From Verrucomicrobiales bacterium (lineage in GTDB: Bacteria > Verrucomicrobiota > Verrucomicrobiia > Verrucomicrobiales > DEV007), in the NCBI GenBank assembly GCA_029212615.1, contig JARGPJ010000005.1:62001-126000 (forward strand): DNA of 64,000 nucleotides, read 5' to 3'. The position numbers and the translations under genes were made by a program. Shown piece after piece: positions 19,213 to 29,370 of the stretch (the stretch's first letter is position 1; each line of letters starts with the position of its first letter). A model generated the notes under the pieces. That model was not told the origin of the DNA and ran no database searches. It was given only the letters and a program-made list of their open reading frames with translations.

Positions 19213-19872
19213 TTGACCTCCCTTGAAATGTCTTTAGAAGAAATTTCACTACCCACTGAAAGCACCCCCCCACCGCCGGAAATCGAAAGCTTCATCGTCG
19301 AAGCGAATCGACGAGCCGATGAATTTTACAACGCCGGACTCGGGCTGCGTTACCCAAGATATATCCAGAGCGATCCGAACCTCTTCCATTCAGCCTTAGT
19401 CTTCCTGCAAAATGAAAAACGCCTTCAGGGAAACGTCTTCTGTGAATGGGGCTCCGGGTTTGGGATTGCCTCAGGCATCGCAAGCCTCGCCGGCATGAAA
19501 GCCTACGGAATCGAGATCGAAGAGGAACTCGTGAGCCGCGCCACCGGCCTGATGAATGACCTCAACCTGTCGGTCGAGATTCTCAATATCAGCTATTTGC
19601 CGGACGGATTCGAAGAAAGTGAAGGCCATGGCGGAAAAGACCTCATCAACCCTATCTCCAGCACCTATCAGGAAACCTGTGTTGGCAGCCCGCAATACGA
19701 TGGCCTCGATCCGGAAGAGGTTGACCTCTTTTACGTCTACCCCTGGCCGGATCAGGAGGAAATGATGTTCGACCTCTTCGAAGCCGTCGCAACGCCCGGC
19801 GCAGTGCTCCTCATGTATCTCGGCGACGGGGAGATGGCAGCCTTCACCCACGCGGATGGAGAGGACGATTAA
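19213..19872 (+). CDS. Class I SAM-dependent methyltransferase-like protein
   Basis: NVFCEWGSGFGIASGIASLAGMKAYGIEIEEELVSRA (SAM-binding motif I/II); VDLFYVYPWPDQE. Confidence 0.78.
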   Translation: MTSLEMSLEEISLPTESTPPPPEIESFIVEANRRADEFYNAGLGLRYPRYIQSDPNLFHSALVFLQNEKRLQGNVFCEWGSGFGIASGIASLAGMKAYGIEIEEELVSRATGLMNDLNLSVEILNISYLPDGFEESEGHGGKDLINPISSTYQETCVGSPQYDGLDPEEVDLFYVYPWPDQEEMMFDLFEAVATPGAVLLMYLGDGEMAAFTHADGEDD

Positions 19873-20906
19873 GGTTCCGTCAGGCGTGCAGCGAGACGAA
19901 CCGCTTCGACGAGGCTGCCGGGGTTCGCTTTCCCCTGCCAGGCAATATCAAGGGCCGTTCCATGGTCTACTGAGGTCCGGACAATGGGCAATCCCAGCGT
20001 CACATTGATCGCCTCATCAAAGGCGAGGGCTTTCAAAGGGATCAACCCCTGGTCGTGATACATGCAAATGTAGGCATCCGTTTCAGCCCGCCGCCAATCG
20101 AGAAATGCCGTATCCGGTGGCAATGGCCCAACGAGATCAGCTCCCGCCGCCCGGGCTTTTTCCATCGCCGGCAGGATCGTTACTTCCTCCTCCCGGTTCC
20201 CGAAAAGCCCTTTTTCACCTGCATGGGGATTCAAGCCGCAGACAACCATCTTCGGTTCGCGTCCGCGGATGCGTGTCATCGCGGCACGCGTCAATTCAAT
20301 GACCTCATGAATGCGATCCACCGTCAGCATTGCGGGTACTTCATGATATCCCACGTGCACCGTGACAAGGCTGCAAGTGATGATCTCTGAAGTCATCATC
20401 ATGCAGAATTTTTCGGTACCGCTCTGATTCGCAAAGATCTCCGTGTGGCCCGGCTCTTTCACCCCCGCGAGATTCAACGCCTCTTTATTGATCGGAGCGG
20501 TCGAGACCCCGTCGATCACTCCGGAGAGAGCCAGCTCGATTCCTTTAATGATAAATCCATAAGCAGCACGACCTGTCGCCGCGCTGATTTCACCAGGCGT
20601 GAATCCTTCCATCGAAAAACAGCCCGGATCGACGAGCGAAGGAACCTCACAACCTGACAGGTCCTCTTCGGTGATCAGATGAAGAGGGGAAGGTTTTCCC
20701 GTCATCGCAGCACACTTATTCAGGACCGCCCGGTCACCGATCACAATGGGAGTGCAAAATTCAGCAACTGCGGAATCCGCAAGAAGGTCGAGACAAATTT
20801 CAGGCCCCACCCCGGCGGGGTCGCCCATGGTGATCGCAATCTTCGGTTTTCTCCTCATTTTCAGGCTGGCTCCTCCGAAGGAAACCCATCTCTCCAAATA
20901 TGCCAC
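19869..20906 (-). CDS. pdxA: 4-hydroxythreonine-4-phosphate dehydrogenase; start likely internal at MRRKPKIAITMGDPAGVGPE
   Basis: IAITMGDPAGVGPEI, GVSTAPINKEAL, GHTEIFA, ICMYHDQGLIPLKALAFDEAINVTLGLPIVRTSVDHGTALDIAW. Confidence 0.95.
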   Translation of the reverse strand: MAYLERWVSFGGASLKMRRKPKIAITMGDPAGVGPEICLDLLADSAVAEFCTPIVIGDRAVLNKCAAMTGKPSPLHLITEEDLSGCEVPSLVDPGCFSMEGFTPGEISAATGRAAYGFIIKGIELALSGVIDGVSTAPINKEALNLAGVKEPGHTEIFANQSGTEKFCMMMTSEIITCSLVTVHVGYHEVPAMLTVDRIHEVIELTRAAMTRIRGREPKMVVCGLNPHAGEKGLFGNREEEVTILPAMEKARAAGADLVGPLPPDTAFLDWRRAETDAYICMYHDQGLIPLKALAFDEAINVTLGLPIVRTSVDHGTALDIAWQGKANPGSLVEAVRLAARLTEP

Positions 20907-21012
20907 GATGATTCCACCGGATTCCAGACAAATTCCTGCCGTCAGAAATTCCCGCTTTTTCCCGCGTTCATGGATCGTGACACAGGGGGCTGAAAACGCT
21001 CAAAGTATCCGA

Positions 21013-22764
21013 ATGCGCCGTCTCCTCTGCCTTCTCATCGCCGGAACGATTCCCCTCCTCTCCCATGGAGCAGAGTCACCTCCCAATGTTGTCATCTTTC
21101 TGAGCGACGATCAAGCCTGGGGAGACCTCAGCGTAAACGGCAACACCAATCTGAAAACCCCGCACATTGACTCACTCGCGAGGGACGGCAGTTCCTTCGA
21201 GAATTTCTACGTCTGTGCCGTGTGTGCCCCGACCCGCGCCGAATTCCTCACAGGCCGCTACCACTACAAAACCGGCGTCAGCGGGGTGAGCGAAGGAACC
21301 GAACGGATCAACCCTGACGAAACCACCCTGGCAGATGCCCTCAAAGAAGCTGGTTACGCGACTGGTGCCTTCGGTAAATGGCACAATGGAACACAGGCTC
21401 CCTATCACCCCAATGACCGCGGCTTCGATGAATACTACGGATTCACCTCGGGACACTGGGGTCACTACTTCAGCCCGCCTCTCGACCACAACCGGAAAAC
21501 GGTGAGAGGCAACGGCTACGTCGTCGATGACTTCACTGACAAAGCGATCGATTTCATCAGAGAAAACAAGGACCGGCCCTTCTTCTGCTACCTCCCCTAC
21601 AACACCCCTCATTCACCCATGATGATCGACGATCAGTTCTATGATCGATTCGCAAACCTAGATCCGGAAATGAAATACCGCTCCCCGGAAAAAGAAGACA
21701 TCATGATGACGCGCGCTGCCCTCGCCATGTGCGAAAACATCGACTGGAATGTCGGCCGCATTCTTGAAACACTGGAATCCCTGGACCTCAGCAGGAACAC
21801 TATCGTGATCTACTTTTCCGACAACGGACCAAACTCATACCGCTGGAACGGCGGCATGAAAGGAAAGAAAGGAAGCGTCGATGAAGGCGGGCTTCGTTCG
21901 CCCTTCATGATCCGCTGGCCGGGGGAAATCGAGGCAGGCCGAACGATTTCCCAAATCGCGGGCGGCATCGATATTCTTCCGACCCTCCTCGATCTCACCG
22001 ATACCTCCCCTGAACTTGAAAATCCTCTCGACGGAGTCAGTTTAAAACCCCTTCTTCTGGAAACCAATCCCTCGTGGGACGACCGGATCCTCTTCAACGC
22101 CTACCGGAAAAAGCTCAGCCTTCGCACGCAACGGTTCAGACTCGATGGTGCCGGAAAGCTGTTCGACATCGAATCGGACCGCGGCCAGGAGCATGATATC
22201 AGCGGGCAACATTCTGCCGTGGCAAATGATCTCAAACTCGCCGCGCAGGCGTTTAAGGAGGAGGTTGCGACCTTCGCAGAGCAGAATACCGAACGCCCCT
22301 TCACAGTTGGCTTTGCGAAACATACCACCCTGCCCGCCCGCGATGGCATTCCGCATGGTTCCATCGAACGAAGTTCAAAAGCTCCTAACAATTCCTTCTT
22401 TGAAAACTGGACTTCTGAATCAGGCCACATCACCTGGAAAGTCGAAGTGTCGGATCCTGCCACCTTCCAAATCACCCTGAACTACACCTGCCGCGAGGAA
22501 GATCTCGGAGTGAAGATTCGATTGGAGGATACAAAAGGCTCCTCAGCCGAATCGACCATTACCGAAGCCTTTGATCCCCCCCTCTATGACAAATCGAAGG
22601 AGCGGGTCGAAGAATCCCACTACTATGTTAAGGACTTCAAGGCGGTCAGCCTCGGAGAACTCACCTTGCCGGCCGGAGAGAACCTCCTGACACTCTCGGC
22701 CGCTGATTTCACCGGCAATGAAGCCATCGACGTCCATTCCATTGAACTGACACTTTCTGAGTAG
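21013..22764 (+). CDS. Sulfatase (arylsulfatase-like) with extra C-terminal beta domain
   Basis: MRRLLCLLIAGTIPLLSHGAESPPNVVIFLSDDQAWGDLSVNGN...CAVCAPTRAEFLTGRYHYKTG; C-A-P-T-R. Confidence 0.94.
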   Translation: MRRLLCLLIAGTIPLLSHGAESPPNVVIFLSDDQAWGDLSVNGNTNLKTPHIDSLARDGSSFENFYVCAVCAPTRAEFLTGRYHYKTGVSGVSEGTERINPDETTLADALKEAGYATGAFGKWHNGTQAPYHPNDRGFDEYYGFTSGHWGHYFSPPLDHNRKTVRGNGYVVDDFTDKAIDFIRENKDRPFFCYLPYNTPHSPMMIDDQFYDRFANLDPEMKYRSPEKEDIMMTRAALAMCENIDWNVGRILETLESLDLSRNTIVIYFSDNGPNSYRWNGGMKGKKGSVDEGGLRSPFMIRWPGEIEAGRTISQIAGGIDILPTLLDLTDTSPELENPLDGVSLKPLLLETNPSWDDRILFNAYRKKLSLRTQRFRLDGAGKLFDIESDRGQEHDISGQHSAVANDLKLAAQAFKEEVATFAEQNTERPFTVGFAKHTTLPARDGIPHGSIERSSKAPNNSFFENWTSESGHITWKVEVSDPATFQITLNYTCREEDLGVKIRLEDTKGSSAESTITEAFDPPLYDKSKERVEESHYYVKDFKAVSLGELTLPAGENLLTLSAADFTGNEAIDVHSIELTLSE

Positions 22765-22874
22765 ACGGGTGCTACGAGAAGGGCAGGACCGGCTTATGAG
22801 CTTCAATAGTTCAGCGCTTGAGAGCACTTTCTGCTTAGATTGATTCGCCAGTCGTCTCTCTTCCGAACGCACCC

Positions 22875-24491
22875 ATGAAACCGCTTCTTTCGCTCTCCAT
22901 TCTCATCCTCTCAGCTGGCGCCGCTCTTTCTCAGAACAGCCAGTCGCATCTCCTCATCGAGGACACCACATCCCCCGACGGGCGCTATGCGATCGGCTGG
23001 GGCATTCCCTATGTGAACGCCAAGCTCGCCTCGGCGAATGACCTGGACCTTGAGGCGGCAGAGAATTACCTCATCGACCTGACTACCGGGGATCAGATCG
23101 CCACACTCGGAACCCATTACTTTGCCACTGAGGAATACACGAAAAACCACAGCGGCATTTCCACCGCCTGGAGAAGCGACAGCCGCGCTCTCTTTTTCGT
23201 CGAAGCCTCCAAATGGGGCTTTGAAAGAGCCGGGGTGATCTACCTCACCTCACCCGACAAAGGCTACGATCAATGTTCAGACGCTATCCCGCTCGGGCAA
23301 TCGCTGAGGTCCATTGTCCGCGCTGAAATGAAGAAAGATCATCCTCAACTCAGCGATCGCCTGAATGACTTTGAGATTTCCGCGTATCCCCTTACCCCGG
23401 TTTGGAAAGATAATCTTTCGCTCAATGTCACCGCGGAAGTCCCTAAGTCAGCGGATGAAATGTTCTACGAAAAAGCGATCAGCGTCGCTCTTCCCGGCCC
23501 CGACCTCCTGACACTTCAGCCTCTCAACGGGGACCGGGCCAATGCGTTCAGTGATTTGATCACTGCGAATTCAGTCGGGCCCGTCCGTATTGGAATGACG
23601 ATTGGCGAAGCTCGCGCAGCAATACCATCAGCCACCTTCGAGCGCACCTCTGACGGCGAGGGCATTGCCTATGTCGCGGTCATTGAAAACGGGGAAACCC
23701 TGTTTGAACTCAATACTGACACCTATGATCCCGCCGCACCGATCGATGACGCGGAGACGATTGGCTTTATTCAGGTGTGGAGCCCCCGCTACAAAACAAC
23801 TGACCATATCAGCACGGGCACTTCCGTCGAAGAAGCTGAGACAACCTTTGGCCCGATCAAAGAAATCATGTTGAGTGAAATTGAATCCAGAGAGTATGCC
23901 GAGTTCAAAAATCAACCATCGGGACTCTACTTTCGCCTCACCCACAAAAGCGGTACCGCGGGAAACTATCTTAACAACAACCTCACGACCCGATACAACA
24001 GCGGCGCGACGATCCACACGATCGAAGTGACAGGGCCACACATCATGAAGGATGGAAGCATCGGCGGGATCAAACTTGATGCCGGATCAGAGGAAATTCT
24101 CCGACTCGCCCGGGAAAATGAATTCGGGGTCCTCGAAAAAGGAGACGACGAAATCTGGGAAGCCTTTGGACAAGCGGTTCAGACCTGGAGCTTTCCACAG
24201 GCAGGTATTTCATTCGACATGATTTCAGATGAAATCGGTGGGCCTAAATCCGTTTTCTCCATCACCGCGACAGCGCCGTGCGAATTAACTACCGGCATGG
24301 GGATCCAAACAGGGGATTCAAAAACAGAGGTCATCGATGCCTACCGTGCCTATGAATCGACCAACGAGAGCGCTGATGGGTATTTCGGCGATGGCGACGT
24401 CCATCTCGTCGGCTCGATCTACGGAGGAATGATCTTCACCTTCGAAAATGGACAGCTCTCTGAAATCTTTCTCGGTGCCGCCGCAGAATAA
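22875..24491 (+). CDS. Secreted protein of unknown function with BamE/SmpA-like motifs
   Basis: Long ORF with signal peptide MKPLLSLSILILSAGAALSQ; VGPVRIGMTIGEARAAIPSATF and ELTTGMGIQTGDSKTEVIDAYRAYES. Confidence 0.75.
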   Translation: MKPLLSLSILILSAGAALSQNSQSHLLIEDTTSPDGRYAIGWGIPYVNAKLASANDLDLEAAENYLIDLTTGDQIATLGTHYFATEEYTKNHSGISTAWRSDSRALFFVEASKWGFERAGVIYLTSPDKGYDQCSDAIPLGQSLRSIVRAEMKKDHPQLSDRLNDFEISAYPLTPVWKDNLSLNVTAEVPKSADEMFYEKAISVALPGPDLLTLQPLNGDRANAFSDLITANSVGPVRIGMTIGEARAAIPSATFERTSDGEGIAYVAVIENGETLFELNTDTYDPAAPIDDAETIGFIQVWSPRYKTTDHISTGTSVEEAETTFGPIKEIMLSEIESREYAEFKNQPSGLYFRLTHKSGTAGNYLNNNLTTRYNSGATIHTIEVTGPHIMKDGSIGGIKLDAGSEEILRLARENEFGVLEKGDDEIWEAFGQAVQTWSFPQAGISFDMISDEIGGPKSVFSITATAPCELTTGMGIQTGDSKTEVIDAYRAYESTNESADGYFGDGDVHLVGSIYGGMIFTFENGQLSEIFLGAAAE

Positions 24492-24499
24492 AATCTGCT

Positions 24500-25081
24500 C
24501 TAGCTTACCGGATAGATAAACCCGCCGGGTGCCTTTTCGATTTCGCCATAGGATTCGAGATCAACAAGCTTTCCAACTTCGGCTGAGATTGCCGCCTCGT
24601 CCCCCTGACACCGTTTTTCCAGGGAAGTCGAGATACGGAGCGGCTCCACCGCGAGGGCGAGATCAAAGGACATTTCCACCTGCTCAAGGTCATCGCGGTC
24701 AGCTTCTATTTCGAAATCGACCTCCGTTTCGAAACTCACGATGACTTTCCCGTCCTCAACCTTGCCAAAATTCATCTTCGTGACATCGGCCGGATTGTGC
24801 TCCCCGAAAAGTAGAACAGCTCCTTCCACCGAACCGGGTTTCGGCGCATAGGGAAAGTCAACAACCCGGTCCTGAAGCGACTTCCAGCTTCCCGCTTCGA
24901 CCACAATATTGTCCACCCGCAAAATCGGACTGACGCTTTCGTCATCAATCTCAAAAGGGGCAAAGGCAATCTCGACGAAAAACTGAAGTCGCGGCCCGAC
25001 ACCGTCAGCAGGATTCTCGTAGATCAATTGGCCCAGTTTTCCGCTGACGGGTTTAAAATACTCTTCCGGCAAATCACTCAT
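24500..25081 (-). CDS. Hypothetical protein
   Basis: 193-aa ORF in the gap between confident genes; acidic, ordinary composition; no recognised family. Confidence 0.65.
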   Translation of the reverse strand: MSDLPEEYFKPVSGKLGQLIYENPADGVGPRLQFFVEIAFAPFEIDDESVSPILRVDNIVVEAGSWKSLQDRVVDFPYAPKPGSVEGAVLLFGEHNPADVTKMNFGKVEDGKVIVSFETEVDFEIEADRDDLEQVEMSFDLALAVEPLRISTSLEKRCQGDEAAISAEVGKLVDLESYGEIEKAPGGFIYPVS

Positions 25082-25211
25082 CGTGGCACCCTTAAAGCGA
25101 AGCTTCCAAACTGCAATGAGAATACATGCTCATCCCGGTTACGGGAAAAAGGGATACTTTAGGCCGGGGAAAGCCTTTCCAGGCGGCTTCGAATCAGCGA
25201 AACTCTTCGCC

Positions 25212-26111
25212 ATGAGCTCTCCCACCCCTTCCCGTCGCCAGTTTCTCTCCCGCAGCAGCCTTGCCGCCGGTGCCTTTGCCATGACCGGAACCCCCGCCCT
25301 TGCCGATAAACCACTCTTCAAGATTTCTCTCGCCGAGTGGACGATCAACCCCGAGCTGAAATCCGGAAAAATTGACCACCTGGATTTCGCGCAGGTCGCT
25401 CACGATCATGGAATCCAGGCACTCGAATACGTGAACCAGTTCTTCATGGAGAAAGCCGGAGACAAATCCTATCTCGGTGAAATGAAGAAACGGGCCGATG
25501 ATCTCGGCGTCAGAAGCCTCATTATTATGTGCGACCGCGAAGGAAACATCGGAGATCCCGATGAGGCAGCACGCAACCAGACCGTCGAAAATCATCGCAA
25601 GTGGATCGACGCCGCGAGCTTTCTCGGTTGCCACTCCATCCGGGTGAATGCGGGGAGTTCAGGAACCTGGGACGAACAGGTCAAACTCGCGACTGACGGG
25701 CTCACGAAACTGAACGCCTTCGGAGCGGAAGCCGGCATCGGCATCATCGTCGAAAATCACGGCGGCCTTTCCAGCAACGCTGACTGGCTTGCAAAAGTGA
25801 TCACCACTGTCGGGCATGAGAACTGCGGCACCCTCCCCGACTTCGGAAACTTCCGCATCAGCGAAAAGGAGAGTTACGACTCCTACGAAGGTATTCGAAA
25901 ACTCATGCCCTGGGCCAAAGGGGTCTCGGTCAAAGATGTGGTGTGGGACGCTGAAACAAACCATTTCGATCTCGATTATGACCGCATGCTCAAGATTGTG
26001 ATTGATGCCGGATTCGACGGCTACTGCGGCATTGAGCACGGAGGGTTTGCAGGACTGAATCAGTCACGTGAAAAGCTCGAGCAAGTGAGAGATCGCCTCG
26101 CGGGTGCCTAG
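25212..26111 (+). CDS. Tat-exported sugar phosphate isomerase/epimerase-like TIM barrel protein
   Basis: Start MSSPTPSRRQFLSRSSLAAGAFAMTGTPALA (Tat); PELKSG, GIIVENHGGLSSNADWLAKV, CGTLPDFGNFRI, GYCGIEHGG; paralogue of 16525-17424. Confidence 0.9.
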   Translation: MSSPTPSRRQFLSRSSLAAGAFAMTGTPALADKPLFKISLAEWTINPELKSGKIDHLDFAQVAHDHGIQALEYVNQFFMEKAGDKSYLGEMKKRADDLGVRSLIIMCDREGNIGDPDEAARNQTVENHRKWIDAASFLGCHSIRVNAGSSGTWDEQVKLATDGLTKLNAFGAEAGIGIIVENHGGLSSNADWLAKVITTVGHENCGTLPDFGNFRISEKESYDSYEGIRKLMPWAKGVSVKDVVWDAETNHFDLDYDRMLKIVIDAGFDGYCGIEHGGFAGLNQSREKLEQVRDRLAGA

Positions 26112-26336
26112 TGCCATTCCACCCGTAAATAGACAAGCTATATCACCACTCAAGACCGTTTCTTGCATTTTTGACCACATCGCCGATAGTTACCGCATCG
26201 AAAATCATTTCTGTGATCGAGTCAGCGAACCATCTACGCTGTGCTGCGACTCCGTGAGACAACGTTTTCACCTCTCTCCCTTCCGTGAAGAATCCGGTCG
26301 GAGACACTCAATCCACTGACGCATCGACGTCAATCT

Positions 26337-28661
26337 ATGGAAGAAAATATCCTGAAACTACTAGGCAGAAAAAGATATCTGCCATCCAACATTCCCGAGC
26401 TCCTCAAACAGCTCAAGCTCTCCGCGAACGATCAGCAGACTCTACAACGTTCACTCAAGGAACTTGAGCGAAACGGCCTCGTAGCCCGCATCAAAGGCAA
26501 TCGCTACATCCTGCCGAAAGAGGCTGACCTTGTCCCCGGGCGAATCCAAATCACTCGCGCGGGACGGGGCTTTCTCATGCCCGACGAACCGGGAGCAGGT
26601 GAAATAGCCATTCCCGCCAACGCGACCGGAACCGCGATGAACGACGACCGGGTCCTTGTGCGCCTCGACGTGAAGCCTCAGGGCAAACGTACTAAAGCAG
26701 ACAAACCTGAATCCGGCACCGTCGTCCGCATCCTCGAACGTCGGCGTACGCAGATCGTGGGCACTTTAAAAAAGGGGCAGCAAACCCACTATGTCGTCCC
26801 TGACGACTCACGCTTTCAACAGGACATCACCGTCCCGCCGGCCAGGGACACCGGCCGTCCCGCCCGAGTCGGCGACAAAGTCGTCGTCGAATTAAAGGAA
26901 TGGAAATCACGTCATCACAACCCCGAAGGGATCATCACCGAGGTTCTCGGGCCGCCAACCGCGGAAGGCGTCGACATGCTCGCGGTCCTGCGACAGTATG
27001 ATCTTCCTCTCAAATTTCCCCGCGCCGTTCTTCAGGAAGTAAAACGCTTCGGAACAAAGGTCATCGAGGAAGACTGCGAAGGGCGGACTGATTGCCGCGA
27101 TCACAACGTCATCACGATTGACCCCGCCGACGCGCGGGACTTCGACGATGCTTTCTATCTTGAACCGGCCCGTGGCAACCGATGGAAACTCTGGGTTCAC
27201 ATCGCCGATGTTTCCCACTATGTAAAACCCGGCTCCGCGCTCGATAAAGAGGCGCTGCATCGCGGCAATTCGACCTACCTCGTCGATCGGGTCATCCCCA
27301 TGCTTCCGGAGGCCCTCAGTAACGAACTCTGTTCCCTGAAGCCGAAAGTGGATCGCCTCTCAAAATGTGTCGAATTCCTTATCGACAACAACGGCAAAGT
27401 CGTACGGACCCGCTTTCACGAAGCCGTGATTCATTCAAAGCGTCGTTATAGTTACGAAAGTGCTTTCGAAGTGCTGAATCGCAAACCGAAAGACGAGATC
27501 GAATCGATGCTCTGCAACGCCGGGCAACTCGCGATGAAAATCCGGGCGCGCCGCTTCGCCGCCGGGTCCCTCGATCTTGATTTTCCCGAAACCAAGATTC
27601 GACTGGATGACAATGGCAAAGTTGCCCGTATCGAAAAAGTCGACAATGACCAGTCCCACCAGCTCATCGAAGAGTTTATGCTTCTCGCCAACGAAGCGGT
27701 CGCGGGACGACTCATGAAGACGAGGCAGCCGACTATCTATCGTGTTCACGAAAGCCCCGATCCGAAGCGCCTTTATGACTACCGGGAGGAAATCCTCAGT
27801 CACAATCTTCCCTGTGGAAACCTCGAGAAAACGGTCGAAGTCCAGAAGTTGCTCAAACGACTCGGCACCGTCGCTATCGGTGCGGCGCTCAAGATCGGCT
27901 TTCTTAAATCGCTGATGCGGGCCCGCTACGCCGTCGAGCCTCTCGGCCACTACGGTCTCGCCAAAGACAAATACGCTCACTTCACTTCCCCGATCCGACG
28001 CTACGCCGATCTCATTGTCCACCGGAGCCTCTTTGGAAAAACAAAACTCTCACCGAGCTTTCTCCAGAAGACCGCGGAACATATTTCGACAACAGAGCGA
28101 AATTCAGGCGATGCGGAGCGGGACAGTAAAGACGTGAAGATGTATGCCTACCTGAAGGAGCAACTCACTTCTAAAAATCCACAGATCTACGAAGCACTCA
28201 TCACCGACATTCGGAACTTCGGTCTCTTTATTGATGTCCCCGACCTCGGAATGCGGGGCCTTGTTCCTTTGTCAGGAATCGAAGACGACTTTTACGAATT
28301 CGACTCGACAAGAGTGCAGGTCATTGGACGCCGGACGAATAAGGTCATTAAACTCGGTGACATGCTCGAAGTGCAGGTCGAGAAAGTCGACACCTTCAAA
28401 AAGGAAGTCGACTTTCAACTCGCCGGCGGGAGCGGAAAATCGCGAACCTCGCGCCATCAGCCCCGACAGGGGGCGCGTTCAAAACAGGGCGGAAAGCAAC
28501 GTTCCGATCAGAATCGAAACCGCCGAAAGGGATCAAGTTCGAAGAAACAGGAGTCCCCTCAAGGTCGCAGCAAATCTTACAAGCCACCTCAGAAGAAAAA
28601 CACAGGAGATACCCCGCCCAAGCGGAAACGCTCCCGTTCCCGCCGAAGCAAACAGGGTTAA
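26337..28661 (+). CDS. rnr: Ribonuclease R
   Basis: N-terminal winged helix; DHNVITIDPADARDFDDAFYLE; HYGLAKDKYAHFTSPIRRYADLIVHR; S1 domain; basic C-terminal tail. Confidence 0.97.
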   Translation: MEENILKLLGRKRYLPSNIPELLKQLKLSANDQQTLQRSLKELERNGLVARIKGNRYILPKEADLVPGRIQITRAGRGFLMPDEPGAGEIAIPANATGTAMNDDRVLVRLDVKPQGKRTKADKPESGTVVRILERRRTQIVGTLKKGQQTHYVVPDDSRFQQDITVPPARDTGRPARVGDKVVVELKEWKSRHHNPEGIITEVLGPPTAEGVDMLAVLRQYDLPLKFPRAVLQEVKRFGTKVIEEDCEGRTDCRDHNVITIDPADARDFDDAFYLEPARGNRWKLWVHIADVSHYVKPGSALDKEALHRGNSTYLVDRVIPMLPEALSNELCSLKPKVDRLSKCVEFLIDNNGKVVRTRFHEAVIHSKRRYSYESAFEVLNRKPKDEIESMLCNAGQLAMKIRARRFAAGSLDLDFPETKIRLDDNGKVARIEKVDNDQSHQLIEEFMLLANEAVAGRLMKTRQPTIYRVHESPDPKRLYDYREEILSHNLPCGNLEKTVEVQKLLKRLGTVAIGAALKIGFLKSLMRARYAVEPLGHYGLAKDKYAHFTSPIRRYADLIVHRSLFGKTKLSPSFLQKTAEHISTTERNSGDAERDSKDVKMYAYLKEQLTSKNPQIYEALITDIRNFGLFIDVPDLGMRGLVPLSGIEDDFYEFDSTRVQVIGRRTNKVIKLGDMLEVQVEKVDTFKKEVDFQLAGGSGKSRTSRHQPRQGARSKQGGKQRSDQNRNRRKGSSSKKQESPQGRSKSYKPPQKKNTGDTPPKRKRSRSRRSKQG

Positions 28662-28680
28662 GCAAAGGACCAAACCCTGT
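28651..28680. repeat. Inverted repeat, family 1 (ACAGGGTT-N13-AACCCTGT), left arm overlaps rnr stop
   Basis: ACAGGGTT 28652-28659, AACCCTGT 28673-28680. Confidence 0.65.
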
Positions 28681-28729
28681 CTATTCTTGAAATGGAGAGG
28701 TGGAGGCATCGACCGCCACCTCGAAAGAA

Positions 28730-29263
28730 TCACTTCTCCTCGACACCGAGTTCGAGGAGCTTGGCGGCCACATCAGCTCCTGCTGATTTCGTATTGATCG
28801 CCTCATCAATGAAAAGAATTTTACCGTCTTTTCCGATGTAAATGGTGTGTCGCTTTGCGTTGCCTTTTTCGTTTTTGACCAACCCATAATCCATTGCCGC
28901 GTCGCGCTCCGGATCACAGAGAATGGGATAATCCAGATCGAGGGACTCGGCGAATTTAGCGTTCGTCTCTTCGTCGTCACAACTCGCAGCAAAATAAGCG
29001 ACGTCGAATTTAGCCAACTCTTTGCCACTCTCACGGAGCGATTTACATTCGGCGGTACACCCCCCCGTAAAAGCTTTCGGGAACCAGGCGATAACCATGG
29101 CCTGCTTCCCTTTGAAATCTCCGGTCGAATAGGTTTTTCCATCGCTCCCTTTGAGAGAAAAAGCAGGGGCTTTTTCCCCTACCTCCGGCGCTCCTGCAGC
29201 GGAAGAGGTGAAAGCGAGCATACCCGCGAAAAGCATCGTCAATGTGATAGTAGAAGTGTTCAT
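28730..29263 (-). CDS. Peroxiredoxin (AhpC/TSA, Bcp-like), exported
   Basis: Signal peptide; GEKAPAFSLKGSDGKTYSTGDFKGK; AWFPKAFTGGCTAECKSLRE. Confidence 0.92.
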   Translation of the reverse strand: MNTSTITLTMLFAGMLAFTSSAAGAPEVGEKAPAFSLKGSDGKTYSTGDFKGKQAMVIAWFPKAFTGGCTAECKSLRESGKELAKFDVAYFAASCDDEETNAKFAESLDLDYPILCDPERDAAMDYGLVKNEKGNAKRHTIYIGKDGKILFIDEAINTKSAGADVAAKLLELGVEEK

Positions 29264-29370
29264 TGACTGAACGGTAGCGCTTTCGATCTTTTCCTGTCCA
29301 TGCCGTATTCATGGAAAATGCCGCGAATTCGTCCTTTTCATTTTTCGTCCCCCTTCGTTATCTAAGGGCC

